A stretch of DNA of 64,000 nucleotides from Sphingomonas mollis (GTDB lineage: Bacteria; Pseudomonadota; Alphaproteobacteria; Sphingomonadales; Sphingomonadaceae): NCBI RefSeq assembly GCF_016427505.1, contig NZ_JAELXS010000001.1, positions 310,001-374,000 on the forward strand, given 5' to 3'. A program made the translations under genes and the position numbers. Below, one piece after another: positions 48,026 through 56,719 of this stretch. The stretch's first letter is position 1. Each line of letters begins with the position of its first letter. The notes beneath the pieces are model-generated. The model saw nothing but the letters and a program-made list of their open reading frames with translations, searched no databases and was not told the origin of the DNA.

Positions 48026-48975
48026 GCCGGCGATGTCGTCGCCGGCGCGATCACCTCGTCCTGATCGCGCAGATGCCGGCGTAACCGTTCGCGCCGCACA
48101 TGCAGACCGCCCGCCGCGATCAGGCAGATCAGGCCGACGATCGCCAACTGGATCGCCGCCACCCGGTACGGCCATTGCAGCGCGCTGCGCGAGGCGAACA
48201 GGACGTAATAGGGGTCGGCGACCTCGTAACCGGCATATTGGAACAGGCGGACCAGTTCGCCGGGCAGACCGTGACGGCGAAGCACGCCTTCGCGCGTGCC
48301 GTCGCTCTGCAACGTCGCCGCATTCTCGTCGGCGCCGATCTCGACGAAGAAATGCAGCGCCTCGCGATTGTTGCCGCCGGGCGACAGCATCGGCGCGAAA
48401 CGGATGGTGCGGCGGGCGACGAGCAGTTCCTGATTCAGGCCGGCGGTGCGGCTGCGCAGGACGGAGCCGACCAGTTCGGTCGGGCCGGTGCGCGGCTCCA
48501 TCGCCGCGGGCGAGCCGATGGCGATGCGCTGCACCTGACCGACGTCGCTGGGCAGCGAGGCCATCGCGATCAGCACGACCAGACAAGCCACCACACAGCC
48601 GCCGGCCACGCCGAGGATGGCGCGGATGAAGTTGCGCCCCGGCAGCTTCGCAGCGACCTGTGCCGCCTCCGTCATCGTGGTATCGTCGTGGCGGTCGCCA
48701 TCCCGGTCGCCATCCCGTTCATCGTCGCGGCGACGACGGCCACGAAGCAACCAGAGTACCGGCGACGCGATGATCGTGGCCAGCAGGATATAGGTGAGGG
48801 AGGGATAGTAACGGCCGAAGGTGTTGAACTGCCACTCCGCAGCCAGCGCCATCAGCCCGCGATAGGTCAGGGTCTGCCACAACAGGAACACCGACACGAA
48901 CACCGCCCATATCGCGAGCAGCGATCGGACCCGCCGCCGCCGCCGTGTCCGCCGTTCGATCTCGTCATGCTGCAT
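48022..48975 (-). CDS. Hypothetical membrane protein
   Basis: A 317-residue protein with four predicted membrane segments: near 18-38, 60-80, 120-142 and 270-292. A highly charged loop between helices 2 and 3 (RRRRDDERDGDRDGDRHDD) comes from a 12-base repeat at about 48693-48720. A soluble, probably periplasmic domain lies between helices 3 and 4. Family unknown. Its stop codon lies within the terminal repeat of the MITE-like element, so the C-terminus may have been changed by the insertion. It is divergent from the exosortase gene. Confidence 0.65.
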   Translation of the reverse strand: MQHDEIERRTRRRRRVRSLLAIWAVFVSVFLLWQTLTYRGLMALAAEWQFNTFGRYYPSLTYILLATIIASPVLWLLRGRRRRDDERDGDRDGDRHDDTTMTEAAQVAAKLPGRNFIRAILGVAGGCVVACLVVLIAMASLPSDVGQVQRIAIGSPAAMEPRTGPTELVGSVLRSRTAGLNQELLVARRTIRFAPMLSPGGNNREALHFFVEIGADENAATLQSDGTREGVLRRHGLPGELVRLFQYAGYEVADPYYVLFASRSALQWPYRVAAIQLAIVGLICLIAAGGLHVRRERLRRHLRDQDEVIAPATTSPA

Positions 48976-49291
48976 CAGCGGTTCACCCGCGCTGCGGCCA
49001 TGCGATGGCGAGCGATGCGACCCCGATTGTCAGCCATGTCCCTGTTCTCCCCAATGACGGTGCCCGAGTCCCGTGTAGGGACAGTGGCCGCATCTGTACA
49101 TTATCGCAATGACGCCACGCTTGGTCGCGGATTGCCAAATTCGCGGACGACCGCTACATCCAACGTGTTGGAGGGGGTGCGACATTACCGGAAAGCCGCT
49201 TGCGCCGTTCGGTATCCATCGACGTGGAACGCCGCTCATCAGCGCCTTGTGGGTTCGCCCTTAACCTTTGCGGGTTAGACTTGCTGATATC
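48976..49291. promoter_or_regulatory. Spacer holding the exosortase/EPS leader region
   Basis: No gene is seen in 316 bases between divergent genes. Small dyads: GTCCC-GTGTA-GGGAC (49068-49082) and TAACC-TTTGCG-GGTTA (49262-49277), the latter ending 15 bases before the exosortase start. A promoter must lie here but I cannot place its boxes with confidence. Confidence 0.4.
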
Positions 49292-50278
49292 ATGGACCTG
49301 AGCGCTTCTTCACCTACCGCATCGTCAGAGCCGGAATGGGTCTCGCCGACCAATGCAAAGGGGCTAGCGGCGGGCGGTACGCCGCCCACATTGCCACCCC
49401 GGCGCGAAGAGTGGCTGGCGAGGGCGACCGTCATCTGGGCGGCGCTGCGCCGTGACCCGATCTATTGGCTGGGCCTTATCCTGCTGGCCGGGCCGACGCT
49501 GTTCGAGCTGGCCGCGCGCGGATGGGGCACGGATCAGGCGGCGCATGCCCCGATCGTGTTCGCCACCGCCATCTGGATCTTCGCGCTCAGTGCCAAACAG
49601 GCGGCGGCGGTTGCAGATCCGCCGCGCGCGTGGATCGCCTATATGTTTCTGGTGCCGTGCCTGATCCTGTATGCGGCGGCGCGGATCACCGGGTTGCTCG
49701 AAGTGCGTGGGCTGGCCGCGTATCTGTCGTTCGTGGCGATCCTGTATGCGGTCGGCGGGCGTCGATCGCTGGAAGTGCTGTGGTTCCCGATCCTGTATTC
49801 GCTGTTCCTGATCCCGATCCCCGACACGTTCGTCGATATCGCGACACAGCCGGTGAAGCTGGCGATTTCCAAGGCGGTGGTGGGCTTGCTCTCGGGCATC
49901 GGCTATCCGGTCGCGACGTCGGGCGTCAGCATCTATATCGGCCAGTTCGAGCTGTTGATCGCGGCGGCGTGCGCCGGGTTGAACTCGCTCATCAGCCTGA
50001 CGGCGATCGGCAGTTTCTATGTCTATCTGCGCCACAATGCGAGCTGGCGGTACACGCTGCTCCTGATCATGACGATCTTCCCGATCGCGGTGTTCGCCAA
50101 TTTCCTGCGCGTGCTGATGCTCGTCCTGCTGACCTATTATGGCGGCGAGGCGGTGGCGCAGGGCTTCCTGCACGAAGCCGCCGGCCTGTTCATGTTCGTG
50201 GTGTCGGTGCTGACGATTTTCCTGGTCGACAAGATCTTCACGGTCGTCGGCTATCGGCTTGGATTGATGAAGGCATGA
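49292..50278 (+). CDS. xrtV: Exosortase V (cysteine transpeptidase-like sorting enzyme)
   Basis: A 328-residue integral membrane protein of the exosortase/archaeosortase family, which cuts PEP-CTERM proteins. Catalytic residues: Cys227 (AAACAGLNSL), Arg273 (NFLRVLML) and His294 (FLHEAAG). Eight or so membrane helices. The adjacent EpsI-like gene, the small accessory gene and the PEPxxW-type tails in this genome fit the sphingomonad exosortase V type. The start is ATG 49292 (MDLSASSP); no clear ribosome binding site, and a TTG 24 bases earlier is possible. It overlaps epsI (ATGA). Confidence 0.9.
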   Translation: MDLSASSPTASSEPEWVSPTNAKGLAAGGTPPTLPPRREEWLARATVIWAALRRDPIYWLGLILLAGPTLFELAARGWGTDQAAHAPIVFATAIWIFALSAKQAAAVADPPRAWIAYMFLVPCLILYAAARITGLLEVRGLAAYLSFVAILYAVGGRRSLEVLWFPILYSLFLIPIPDTFVDIATQPVKLAISKAVVGLLSGIGYPVATSGVSIYIGQFELLIAAACAGLNSLISLTAIGSFYVYLRHNASWRYTLLLIMTIFPIAVFANFLRVLMLVLLTYYGGEAVAQGFLHEAAGLFMFVVSVLTIFLVDKIFTVVGYRLGLMKA

Positions 50279-50976
50279 GCGCGGAGACGACCGGCGGCCG
50301 CAATATCTCGCGGCGCAAGATGATCATCGGCCTGGCGGTCGGCGGAACGGTGGTGCTGTCAGAGCTGTACGTGCCGCAGCGGAGCGTCGCGCGGATCAGC
50401 GAGAAGGGGTTCGAGCGGCTGGTGCCGACGACGCTGGGGCCGTGGCGCTACCTGACCGAATCGGGGCTGGTGCTGCCGCCGGAGGACCAGCTGTCGCGCA
50501 CGCTGTACGAACAGCTGCTGACGCGGGTCTATGCCGAGAACGGCCGCGACGACGAATCGGTAATGCTCGTGCTGGCGTATAGCAGCGTGCAGGAGGGGCG
50601 GTTGCAGGTCCACCGTCCGGAGGTGTGTTATCCGGCGGCGGGGTTCTCGATCATCGAGAACACGGCCGAGGAGATCCCGATCACCAAGGATTTCGCGATC
50701 CCCGTCCGCCTGCTGACCGCCGATCGCGGCGCGCGGCGGGAGTATGTGGTGTACTGGACGCGGGTGGGCGATTCGATGCCGGTGCGCTGGTTCGACCAGC
50801 GCCTGATGATGGCGAAGGCGAACCTGCAGGGGTCGATCCCGGACGGCCTGCTGGCGCGCGCTTCGATCATCGGTACGGACCGCGACGCCGCCTTCGCGAC
50901 GCTGACGCGGTTCGTGCAGACGATGGTGGCATCGACCGGCAAGCAGGGGCGGGAAATGCTGATCGGCCCGCACTAG
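50275..50976 (+). CDS. Exosortase-associated EpsI family protein
   Basis: A 233-residue protein with a Tat-like or membrane-anchoring N-terminus (NISRRKMIIGLAVGGTVVLS) and an EpsI domain: RVYAENGRDDESVMLVLAYS, HRPEVCYPAAGFSI, VYWTRVG. EpsI often accompanies or is fused to exosortases and acts in EPS export or sorting. It overlaps the exosortase by four bases. Confidence 0.9.
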   Translation: MSAETTGGRNISRRKMIIGLAVGGTVVLSELYVPQRSVARISEKGFERLVPTTLGPWRYLTESGLVLPPEDQLSRTLYEQLLTRVYAENGRDDESVMLVLAYSSVQEGRLQVHRPEVCYPAAGFSIIENTAEEIPITKDFAIPVRLLTADRGARREYVVYWTRVGDSMPVRWFDQRLMMAKANLQGSIPDGLLARASIIGTDRDAAFATLTRFVQTMVASTGKQGREMLIGPH

Positions 50977-51004
50977 CCCGAAGGCCGGGCGGGCCGGAAA
51001 TGGA

Positions 51005-51247
51005 TCAGGTCCGCGCGAAGGGTTTCAGAAAGTACAGGGTATACGCGATGATGCCGACGAAGATGAGGATCGCGAACGCGTCGTAGCCATTGTTGCCGAG
51101 ATAATTGGTGACGGCGCAACCACCGGCAGGCACGATGTAATGGAGCATCGAATCCTGTTTCTCCTCCGGTCCCACGGAACGCTGGAGCAGCAGGACCACG
51201 AGCCCGGCAAAGAAGGCCACCGTGATCCAATCGTACACAGTCTGCAT
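51005..51247 (-). CDS. Exosortase V sorting-system accessory small membrane protein
   Basis: An 80-residue protein with two membrane segments (WITVAFFAGLVVLLL and YDAFAILIFVGIIAYTLYFL) joined by a loop containing SMLHYIVPAGGCAVTNYLGN. Its place next to exosortase V matches the small accessory protein of that system. It is on the opposite strand to xrtV-epsI. AAGGAA lies before ATG 51247; a GTG one codon earlier is also possible. Confidence 0.75.
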   Translation of the reverse strand: MQTVYDWITVAFFAGLVVLLLQRSVGPEEKQDSMLHYIVPAGGCAVTNYLGNNGYDAFAILIFVGIIAYTLYFLKPFART

Positions 51248-51355
51248 CACGTATTCCTTCTAGAATTCCGCCTTGGGCGGTATATGCGGGCACCCTTCAC
51301 CTGATGGGCTTGCCATATCCGGTTACTGGACGTTGGTTAGGAGTGAAAGACGGTT

Positions 51356-52207
51356 ATGCGATCTAAAGCATTAACGATCCTGCTTATGGCATCGGCGATC
51401 GCCGTGACGGGGTGCAAGCGCTCCGCCACCGGTCAGGTCGTGGCCGTGGTGAATGGCGAGGAAGTGTCGCTGTCGGAACTGAACGGCGAGTTGAAGAACG
51501 CGCCGACCGGTGGTGACAAGGAAGTGATCCGCGCCGCCGCCCTGCAGAGCCTCATCAACCGCAAGCTGCTGGTGCAGCAGGCGCGCGACCGGGGGATCGA
51601 CAAGGACCCGGATTACCTGCAGCAGCAGCGCCGCATGGACGACGAGGTCATGATCGGCATGCTGGGTCAGCAGGTCACGAAGAACGTGCCGGTGCCGACC
51701 GCGGCCGATATCGATCGCTACATCGCCAGCCATCCCGAGATGTTCGCCAACCGCACCGTCTATGCGATCGACCAGATCGTGTTCCCGCTGCCGGCCGATA
51801 CCAGCGGGTTGAAGGCGCTGGAAGCCGACCACACGCTCGACGCGGTGGCGACGCGCCTGCGTGGCATGTCGATCCCGTTCCAGCGGGCACCGGGCAAGCT
51901 GGATACGGTGGCGACGCCGCCGCAGTTCCTGGCGCAGGTCAACGCGCTGCCGGCCGGCGAGCCGTTCGTCGTGGCGACCGGCGGCAAGGGTGTCGTCAGC
52001 GTCATCACCGGCAAGGAATCTCAGCCGATCGCCGGCGAGCAGGCCCGTCGGATCGCCGCCGAGGCCATCCGGAAGACCGCGGTGTCGGAAATCGCCCAGA
52101 AGCAGCTCAAGCAGGCGCGCGACGCGGCGAAGATCGAATACCAGCCGGGCTTCGCGCCCAAGACCGATGCCGGCAAGCCGGCAGCGGCAGGCGCCAACAA
52201 GACCTGA
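51356..52207 (+). CDS. EpsD family peptidyl-prolyl isomerase-like lipoprotein
   Basis: A 283-residue lipoprotein (MASAIAVTGCKR, lipobox Cys20). A SurA-like N-terminal chaperone region (VVAVVNGEEVSLSELNGELK, LQSLINRKLLVQQARDRGID) is followed by a parvulin-like domain. EpsD proteins of this kind accompany exosortase/EPS clusters and probably fold exported components. Confidence 0.85.
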   Translation: MRSKALTILLMASAIAVTGCKRSATGQVVAVVNGEEVSLSELNGELKNAPTGGDKEVIRAAALQSLINRKLLVQQARDRGIDKDPDYLQQQRRMDDEVMIGMLGQQVTKNVPVPTAADIDRYIASHPEMFANRTVYAIDQIVFPLPADTSGLKALEADHTLDAVATRLRGMSIPFQRAPGKLDTVATPPQFLAQVNALPAGEPFVVATGGKGVVSVITGKESQPIAGEQARRIAAEAIRKTAVSEIAQKQLKQARDAAKIEYQPGFAPKTDAGKPAAAGANKT

Positions 52208-52216
52208 TGTTACGTG

Positions 52217-52247
52217 ACGCCCGGCGCTGCCCCTATGCGCCGGGCGT
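52217..52247. terminator. Bidirectional terminator between epsD and wecB-like genes
   Basis: ACGCCCGGCGC (52217-52227) and GCGCCGGGCGT (52237-52247) form a perfect 11-base stem with a 9-base loop, ten bases after the epsD stop. It overlaps the end of the convergent transferase gene, whose stop lies within the loop. Confidence 0.75.
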
Positions 52248-53003
52248 TGCCCCGCCACGATGCTGCCGGGCCAGCCGGAAGATGCGCGGGCCGGTGACGA
52301 GATAGCGTTTCCACAGGCGACGCGGGTTCGACGCCAGCCGGAACGCCCATTCCAGATGCAGCCGCTGAAGCACGCGGGGCGCGCGTTTGCTTTCGCCGAC
52401 GACGAATTCGATCGCCGCGCCGATGCACAGGCCGATACCGGTCGCCCCATCCGATCGCGCGATGAGCGCGGCGAGCAGTTCCTGCTGCGGCGATCCGATC
52501 GCCAGGAACGTGAACCGCGCCCGCGCGTCGGTCGCGAACCGGGCGGCGGCGGCCATCGCGACGGGATCGTGGCGCAGGCCCATCGGCGGGCTGTGCTGGA
52601 CGATGTCGAGATCGGGAAAGCGCTTCGCCAGCGCGATGACGGTCGATTCGCCGCCGCCGATGACGGCGATCCGATCGCCCGGCCGGCACAGTTTTTCCAG
52701 GATCAGCGCGGTCAGGTCGCTGCCCGCCGCCACCGGCAGGTCGATCCCTTGCGGGCGGGCGAGGGCGGCGAGGATGCGGCTGTCGCAGGTGCACCAGGTC
52801 GCGCCGCGATAGGCCGCCCAGATCGTCTCGCGATCGGTGCCGTGATCGTCGTGCAGGCGGACGACGTGATCGACATTGGGCGTCACCAGATAGGCGAAGG
52901 GCGCGGTGGCGGGACGGGCGTCGAGCTGCGCCGCGACCTCCGCCAGCGTCAGCGGGTCGTAATCAATGCCGAGAAACGTCGTGCGGGGGCGACCATCGAT
53001 CAT
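52233..53003 (-). CDS. WecB/TagA/CpsF family glycosyltransferase
   Basis: A 256-residue GT26 enzyme. Motifs: FAYLVTPNVDHVVRLHDD, ADSRILAALAR-like CDSRILAALAR, GSDLTALIL and FLAIGSPQQELL. Members add a hexosamine or hexose, for example glucuronic acid or N-acetylmannosamine, to a lipid-linked intermediate (GumK/GumM and WecG). It overlaps the TPR gene by four bases on the minus strand and is probably part of the polysaccharide pathway. Confidence 0.9.
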   Translation of the reverse strand: MIDGRPRTTFLGIDYDPLTLAEVAAQLDARPATAPFAYLVTPNVDHVVRLHDDHGTDRETIWAAYRGATWCTCDSRILAALARPQGIDLPVAAGSDLTALILEKLCRPGDRIAVIGGGESTVIALAKRFPDLDIVQHSPPMGLRHDPVAMAAAARFATDARARFTFLAIGSPQQELLAALIARSDGATGIGLCIGAAIEFVVGESKRAPRVLQRLHLEWAFRLASNPRRLWKRYLVTGPRIFRLARQHRGGATPGA

Positions 53004-54646
53004 TTCGCGTCTCCGCCGTCGCTGTAATCGCGTTCGGCCAGTTGCTCGTCCTCGGGCGTGGCGGGCAGCGCCGCCGACTGGCCGTGCAGGCGCGCGATCA
53101 TCGCGGTCGCACGGGCGGTGCAGTTGGCGTCGCGGGTCTGGCGGCAGAGCTGTTGGCGGATCGACCAGCCGGCGACGGAGGCGGGGTTGCGGACGGTGAA
53201 GCCGCGCGCATAGTCGATCGCATCGTCGCCGCGGCCACGCTGGACCAGCATGGTCGTGAGCTGGCGAAGCGCGATGGGATCGTTGCGGTCGGCGTTGATC
53301 GCATCGAACAGCGCCCTGTCCGCCAGCAGCTTGTCCCCCGCGACGTTGAAGACGCGCGAGAGCAGGGCGGAGCCCGGCGCATAGTCCGCGCTCTGGGCCG
53401 CGACGACGCGGGCATCGCGGAGCGCCCCGTCAATGTTGCGGGCCGCCAGTTCGACGAGCGTGCGCGCCATCAGCGCCTCGGTCTGGCCGTCATCGAATTG
53501 CAGCGCCGTCTTTGCGCGACCGGCGGCATCGTCGGTGCGGCCGAGCCCGGCGAGCGCCAGCGCATAGGCGCCCTGTTCGTCGGCGGTATCGGGTCCGACC
53601 TGACGATCACGCGCGGTTGGCGCCAGCAGCCGTTCCGCGGTGGCATAATCACCGCGCGCGAGCGCATATTGCGCGGCGGCCAGCGCCAGTTCCGGATCGG
53701 GCGGCGACAGGGTGGCGAGCATCGCGATCAGCGTCGGGCCGGCGACATCGACATCGGCGAGCATCGCCACGGTCAGGTCGCGCTGGGCATCGCCCGGTGC
53801 GGCGCGGTGGATCTGGTCGAGCGCCTGCGCCGCGGCGCGGTCCTGCCCGGACAACAGCAGTTGTTTGGCGAGGGCCAGTTGCGTGGCGGGATCGCGCGGT
53901 TGCTCGGCGGCATTGCGCTGCGCGATGGCGAGCAGGCCACGGGCATTGCCGCTGCGTTCGTAGAGCGATTGCAGCTGCCGTCGCAGCTCGCGGCCGCCCT
54001 CGCCGGCGATGAAGATCGGCTCGATCAGCGACTGCGCCTCTGCAAGCCTGCCCCGACGCTGGGCGAACTGACTGGCGAGGACGCGGCCCGCCTCGTTATC
54101 GGGTTCCAGCGTCCTGATCTTCGCGATCTGCTTTTCGGTGTAGTCCAGCCGGCCACGACGGAAGGCGACGGTGGCATCGACGAGCAGGGCGTTCATGTTG
54201 TTCGGATCGAGCGACAATATCTGCGTCGCGTAATCGCGGGCATCGTCCAGCCGGCCGGTCGCCAGCGACAATTGCGCCACGGCATCCAGCGCCTCGCGAT
54301 TCGTGCGATCCTGATCCAGTGCGTTGCGGAACGAACCGAACGCGCCGGCATAATCGTTCAGCGCGACCTGGTTGCGCGCGCGCGCCATCCACAGTTCGGG
54401 CAGATCGTCGCGCGCCGCGACGGCGATGTCGAATTGCTGCTGCGCCGGGCCATATTGGCCGGCCGACGCGAGCTGTTGCGCCATCGCCATCGCCTCCGCC
54501 GCGCGTTCGGCGGGGGACTGGCAGCCGGCGAGCAGGATCGCGCCGCCGACCGCCAGCGCCGTCATCACGATCCGCCGCGCCGATCCACCGCCGGGGTGCC
54601 GGGACGTCGCGATTCGCGCGCCGCGTCGCCGCTGTTGTCTGACCAT
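53000..54646 (-). CDS. TPR-repeat lipoprotein (PrsT-like)
   Basis: A 548-residue protein of TPR-type helical repeats (for example PEL-WMARARNQVALNDYAGAFG, ALDAVAQLSLATGRLDDARD). A lipoprotein signal (ALAVGGAILLAGC, Cys43) follows a 28-residue basic leader. A shorter start at the internal Met of RRIVMTAL is possible. The role resembles the PrsT protein of exosortase/EPS systems, an inner or outer membrane scaffold. It is divergent from the export gene and co-transcribed with wecB-like. Confidence 0.8.
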   Translation of the reverse strand: MVRQQRRRGARIATSRHPGGGSARRIVMTALAVGGAILLAGCQSPAERAAEAMAMAQQLASAGQYGPAQQQFDIAVAARDDLPELWMARARNQVALNDYAGAFGSFRNALDQDRTNREALDAVAQLSLATGRLDDARDYATQILSLDPNNMNALLVDATVAFRRGRLDYTEKQIAKIRTLEPDNEAGRVLASQFAQRRGRLAEAQSLIEPIFIAGEGGRELRRQLQSLYERSGNARGLLAIAQRNAAEQPRDPATQLALAKQLLLSGQDRAAAQALDQIHRAAPGDAQRDLTVAMLADVDVAGPTLIAMLATLSPPDPELALAAAQYALARGDYATAERLLAPTARDRQVGPDTADEQGAYALALAGLGRTDDAAGRAKTALQFDDGQTEALMARTLVELAARNIDGALRDARVVAAQSADYAPGSALLSRVFNVAGDKLLADRALFDAINADRNDPIALRQLTTMLVQRGRGDDAIDYARGFTVRNPASVAGWSIRQQLCRQTRDANCTARATAMIARLHGQSAALPATPEDEQLAERDYSDGGDAK

Positions 54647-54794
54647 CACCCGGTTTCCGATCGTTCGTCTGCCCAGGGCAGGTGATCTGCCCTATCATGC
54701 CGTCCGGCCGATGCCGCCGGCGCTTGGCGTATGGCTTTCTCAAGGTTCTGAAGCTAAGGCAAGCAGCACGAACGAATAGGCGTGGGGGTTTCGG

Positions 54795-55409
54795 ATGAAG
54801 ATGGTCCTGGTGCGGGCGCTGGCGATTGCCGGCGCGGCGACGTCGATGGTCGGTGGCTTGCCGGCAGCCGCACAACAGCAGCCCACGGCGCGGGCGACGG
54901 CGACCCTGCCTCCCTATCGCATCAATCCCGGCGACGAGCTGGAAGTCTATGTCTGGGGCGAAGAGCGGTTGCAGCGCGGCGTCCGCGTCCTCCCCGACGG
55001 CACGTTTTCGTTCCCCCTCGCCGGCCGGATCGACGCGGCCGGCAAGCTGCCGGGCGAGATCGAGGCGGCGATCTCACGCGGGTTGGCCAGCCAGTTCCGC
55101 GAGCAGGTGCCGCAGGTGACGGTATCGATCCGCACGCCATCGGGTTTCCAGTTCTCGGTGATCGGCAAGGTGCGGGCACCGGGTTCGTTCACGCCGGGGC
55201 GCTATCTGAACGTACTGGAGGCGTTGTTCATCGCCGGCGGTCCGACCGATTTCGCCAACACCAACGACATCATCATCCTGCGCAAGCAGGGTAGCGGCCT
55301 GACCCCGATCCGCGTCCGGTTGAGCGATGCGATCAAGGGCAACCCCAGCGCCCGCGATCTGACCGGCCTGCCCGAGTTGCAGAGCGGCGACACGGTCATC
55401 GTCCCGTGA
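54795..55409 (+). CDS. Polysaccharide export protein (OPX family, GumB/Wza-like)
   Basis: A 204-residue outer-membrane auxiliary protein. After a signal peptide the Poly_export domain reads YRINPGDELEVYVWGEERL and VLPDGTFSFPLAGRI, followed by an SLBB-type domain (SVIGKVRAPGSFTPGRYLNVLEAL). It probably forms the export channel in the outer membrane with the beta-barrel. GTG start of the next gene overlaps its stop. Confidence 0.93.
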   Translation: MKMVLVRALAIAGAATSMVGGLPAAAQQQPTARATATLPPYRINPGDELEVYVWGEERLQRGVRVLPDGTFSFPLAGRIDAAGKLPGEIEAAISRGLASQFREQVPQVTVSIRTPSGFQFSVIGKVRAPGSFTPGRYLNVLEALFIAGGPTDFANTNDIIILRKQGSGLTPIRVRLSDAIKGNPSARDLTGLPELQSGDTVIVP

Positions 55410-56719
55410 CGATGCGCCGTCTCTCGCTCGCCACGGCGTCGTTGACCGCGATGGCCGTCGTCGTCCCCTGGGGTGGCGCCGGGGCGCAGATCACCACCGT
55501 CCCGTCGCTGACCGCGACGGTGGGCGGTTCCTATTCCACCAACCCTTTCCTCGGCGAGGAGAAGCGCGGGGCGGGATCGACGCAGGTCGATATCCGACCG
55601 TCGCTGGAGCTGATCGACGGCGTCAATCAGGCGACGATCACCGGCAATTACAACCGCTCCGATTACTTCTCGCGCTATGGCAGCAACGATGGCTACGGCG
55701 TCGGGGTGAATGCCGGCACGCAGTTGAATCCACGCGCATCGCTCGGCCTTTCCGCATCGTACGACAGTTCGATCCTCGGCAATAACGGCGGGTTCAACAT
55801 TCCCAACGTGTCGACGGTCACGACGCCGACCACCGGGGTGACGGGCGGTACGACGGTGACGACGCCTGTCGCGACGGCACCGATCCTGACGACGCCGGCG
55901 GTCATCGGGCCCGACCTGACGGGCGTGAACGGCGATGTCGGCCTGATCGGTCTGCGGCAACGGCGCAACCAGCTGTCGGCGCAGTTGAACGGCTCCTATG
56001 CGCTCAGCACCCGGTCGTCGGCCAATCTGGGCATCTTCGGATCGCGGACGACCTATCCCGGCGGGAACGTGCTTCCCGGCGGCGACGCGTTCGTTTCCAA
56101 CAACAAGAGCTATGGCGCCAATTTCGGCTATTCGCGGACCCTGTCCGAGATTTCGTCGGGCGGTTTCCAGATCGCGGCGAGCAAGGTGGATTACAGCCGC
56201 GGCCTGTCGTCGCAGATCTATACCCCGCGCCTGACCTATTCGCGGACGCTATCGGAAATCTGGTCGATCACCGCGGCGATCGGCGCCGGCATCGTGAAGG
56301 ACAGCCTGAACGGCACGTCCACGTCGGTTTCGCTGGAGGGATCGGTCTGCCGCCAGGGTGAACGGGGCAGCGGGTGCCTGTCCGTGTCGCGTGTTCCCGG
56401 TGCGACCGGGCTGGGCGGCGTGACGGTGCAAAATCAGGTCAGCCTGACCTATTCGCAACGGTTGAGCGAAGTGTTGAACATCGGCGTCAACGGTTCCTAC
56501 AACCATACCAACAACGGTATCGTCAGCACCGGCACCAGCCTGCTGAACGCCGGTTCGCAAGACTTGTTTTCCAGCGACGTCAGTCTCAGCCGGGCGCTGG
56601 GGCGGCGACTGTCGGCGGTCGGTTCGGTCGGTTATCGGTACGTTAATGGCGTGTATGCGAGTGGATCGGACCTGAGCGCACGGCTCGGTCTCTCGGTGGC
56701 GATTGGTGGACGTGAATGA
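55406..56719 (+). CDS. Outer-membrane beta-barrel protein of the polysaccharide cluster
   Basis: A 437-residue exported protein with a signal peptide (MAVVVPWGGAGA) and alternating strands (GNYNRSDYFSRYG, SLGLSASYDSSIL, SLTYSQRLSEVL), ending in a barrel-like strand. It resembles the PEP-CTERM-system outer membrane proteins. GTG 55406 overlaps the OPX stop; ATG 55412 is the alternative. A Thr/Gly/Val-rich surface loop at about 130-180 has a low-complexity repeat. Confidence 0.8.
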   Translation: MTMRRLSLATASLTAMAVVVPWGGAGAQITTVPSLTATVGGSYSTNPFLGEEKRGAGSTQVDIRPSLELIDGVNQATITGNYNRSDYFSRYGSNDGYGVGVNAGTQLNPRASLGLSASYDSSILGNNGGFNIPNVSTVTTPTTGVTGGTTVTTPVATAPILTTPAVIGPDLTGVNGDVGLIGLRQRRNQLSAQLNGSYALSTRSSANLGIFGSRTTYPGGNVLPGGDAFVSNNKSYGANFGYSRTLSEISSGGFQIAASKVDYSRGLSSQIYTPRLTYSRTLSEIWSITAAIGAGIVKDSLNGTSTSVSLEGSVCRQGERGSGCLSVSRVPGATGLGGVTVQNQVSLTYSQRLSEVLNIGVNGSYNHTNNGIVSTGTSLLNAGSQDLFSSDVSLSRALGRRLSAVGSVGYRYVNGVYASGSDLSARLGLSVAIGGRE

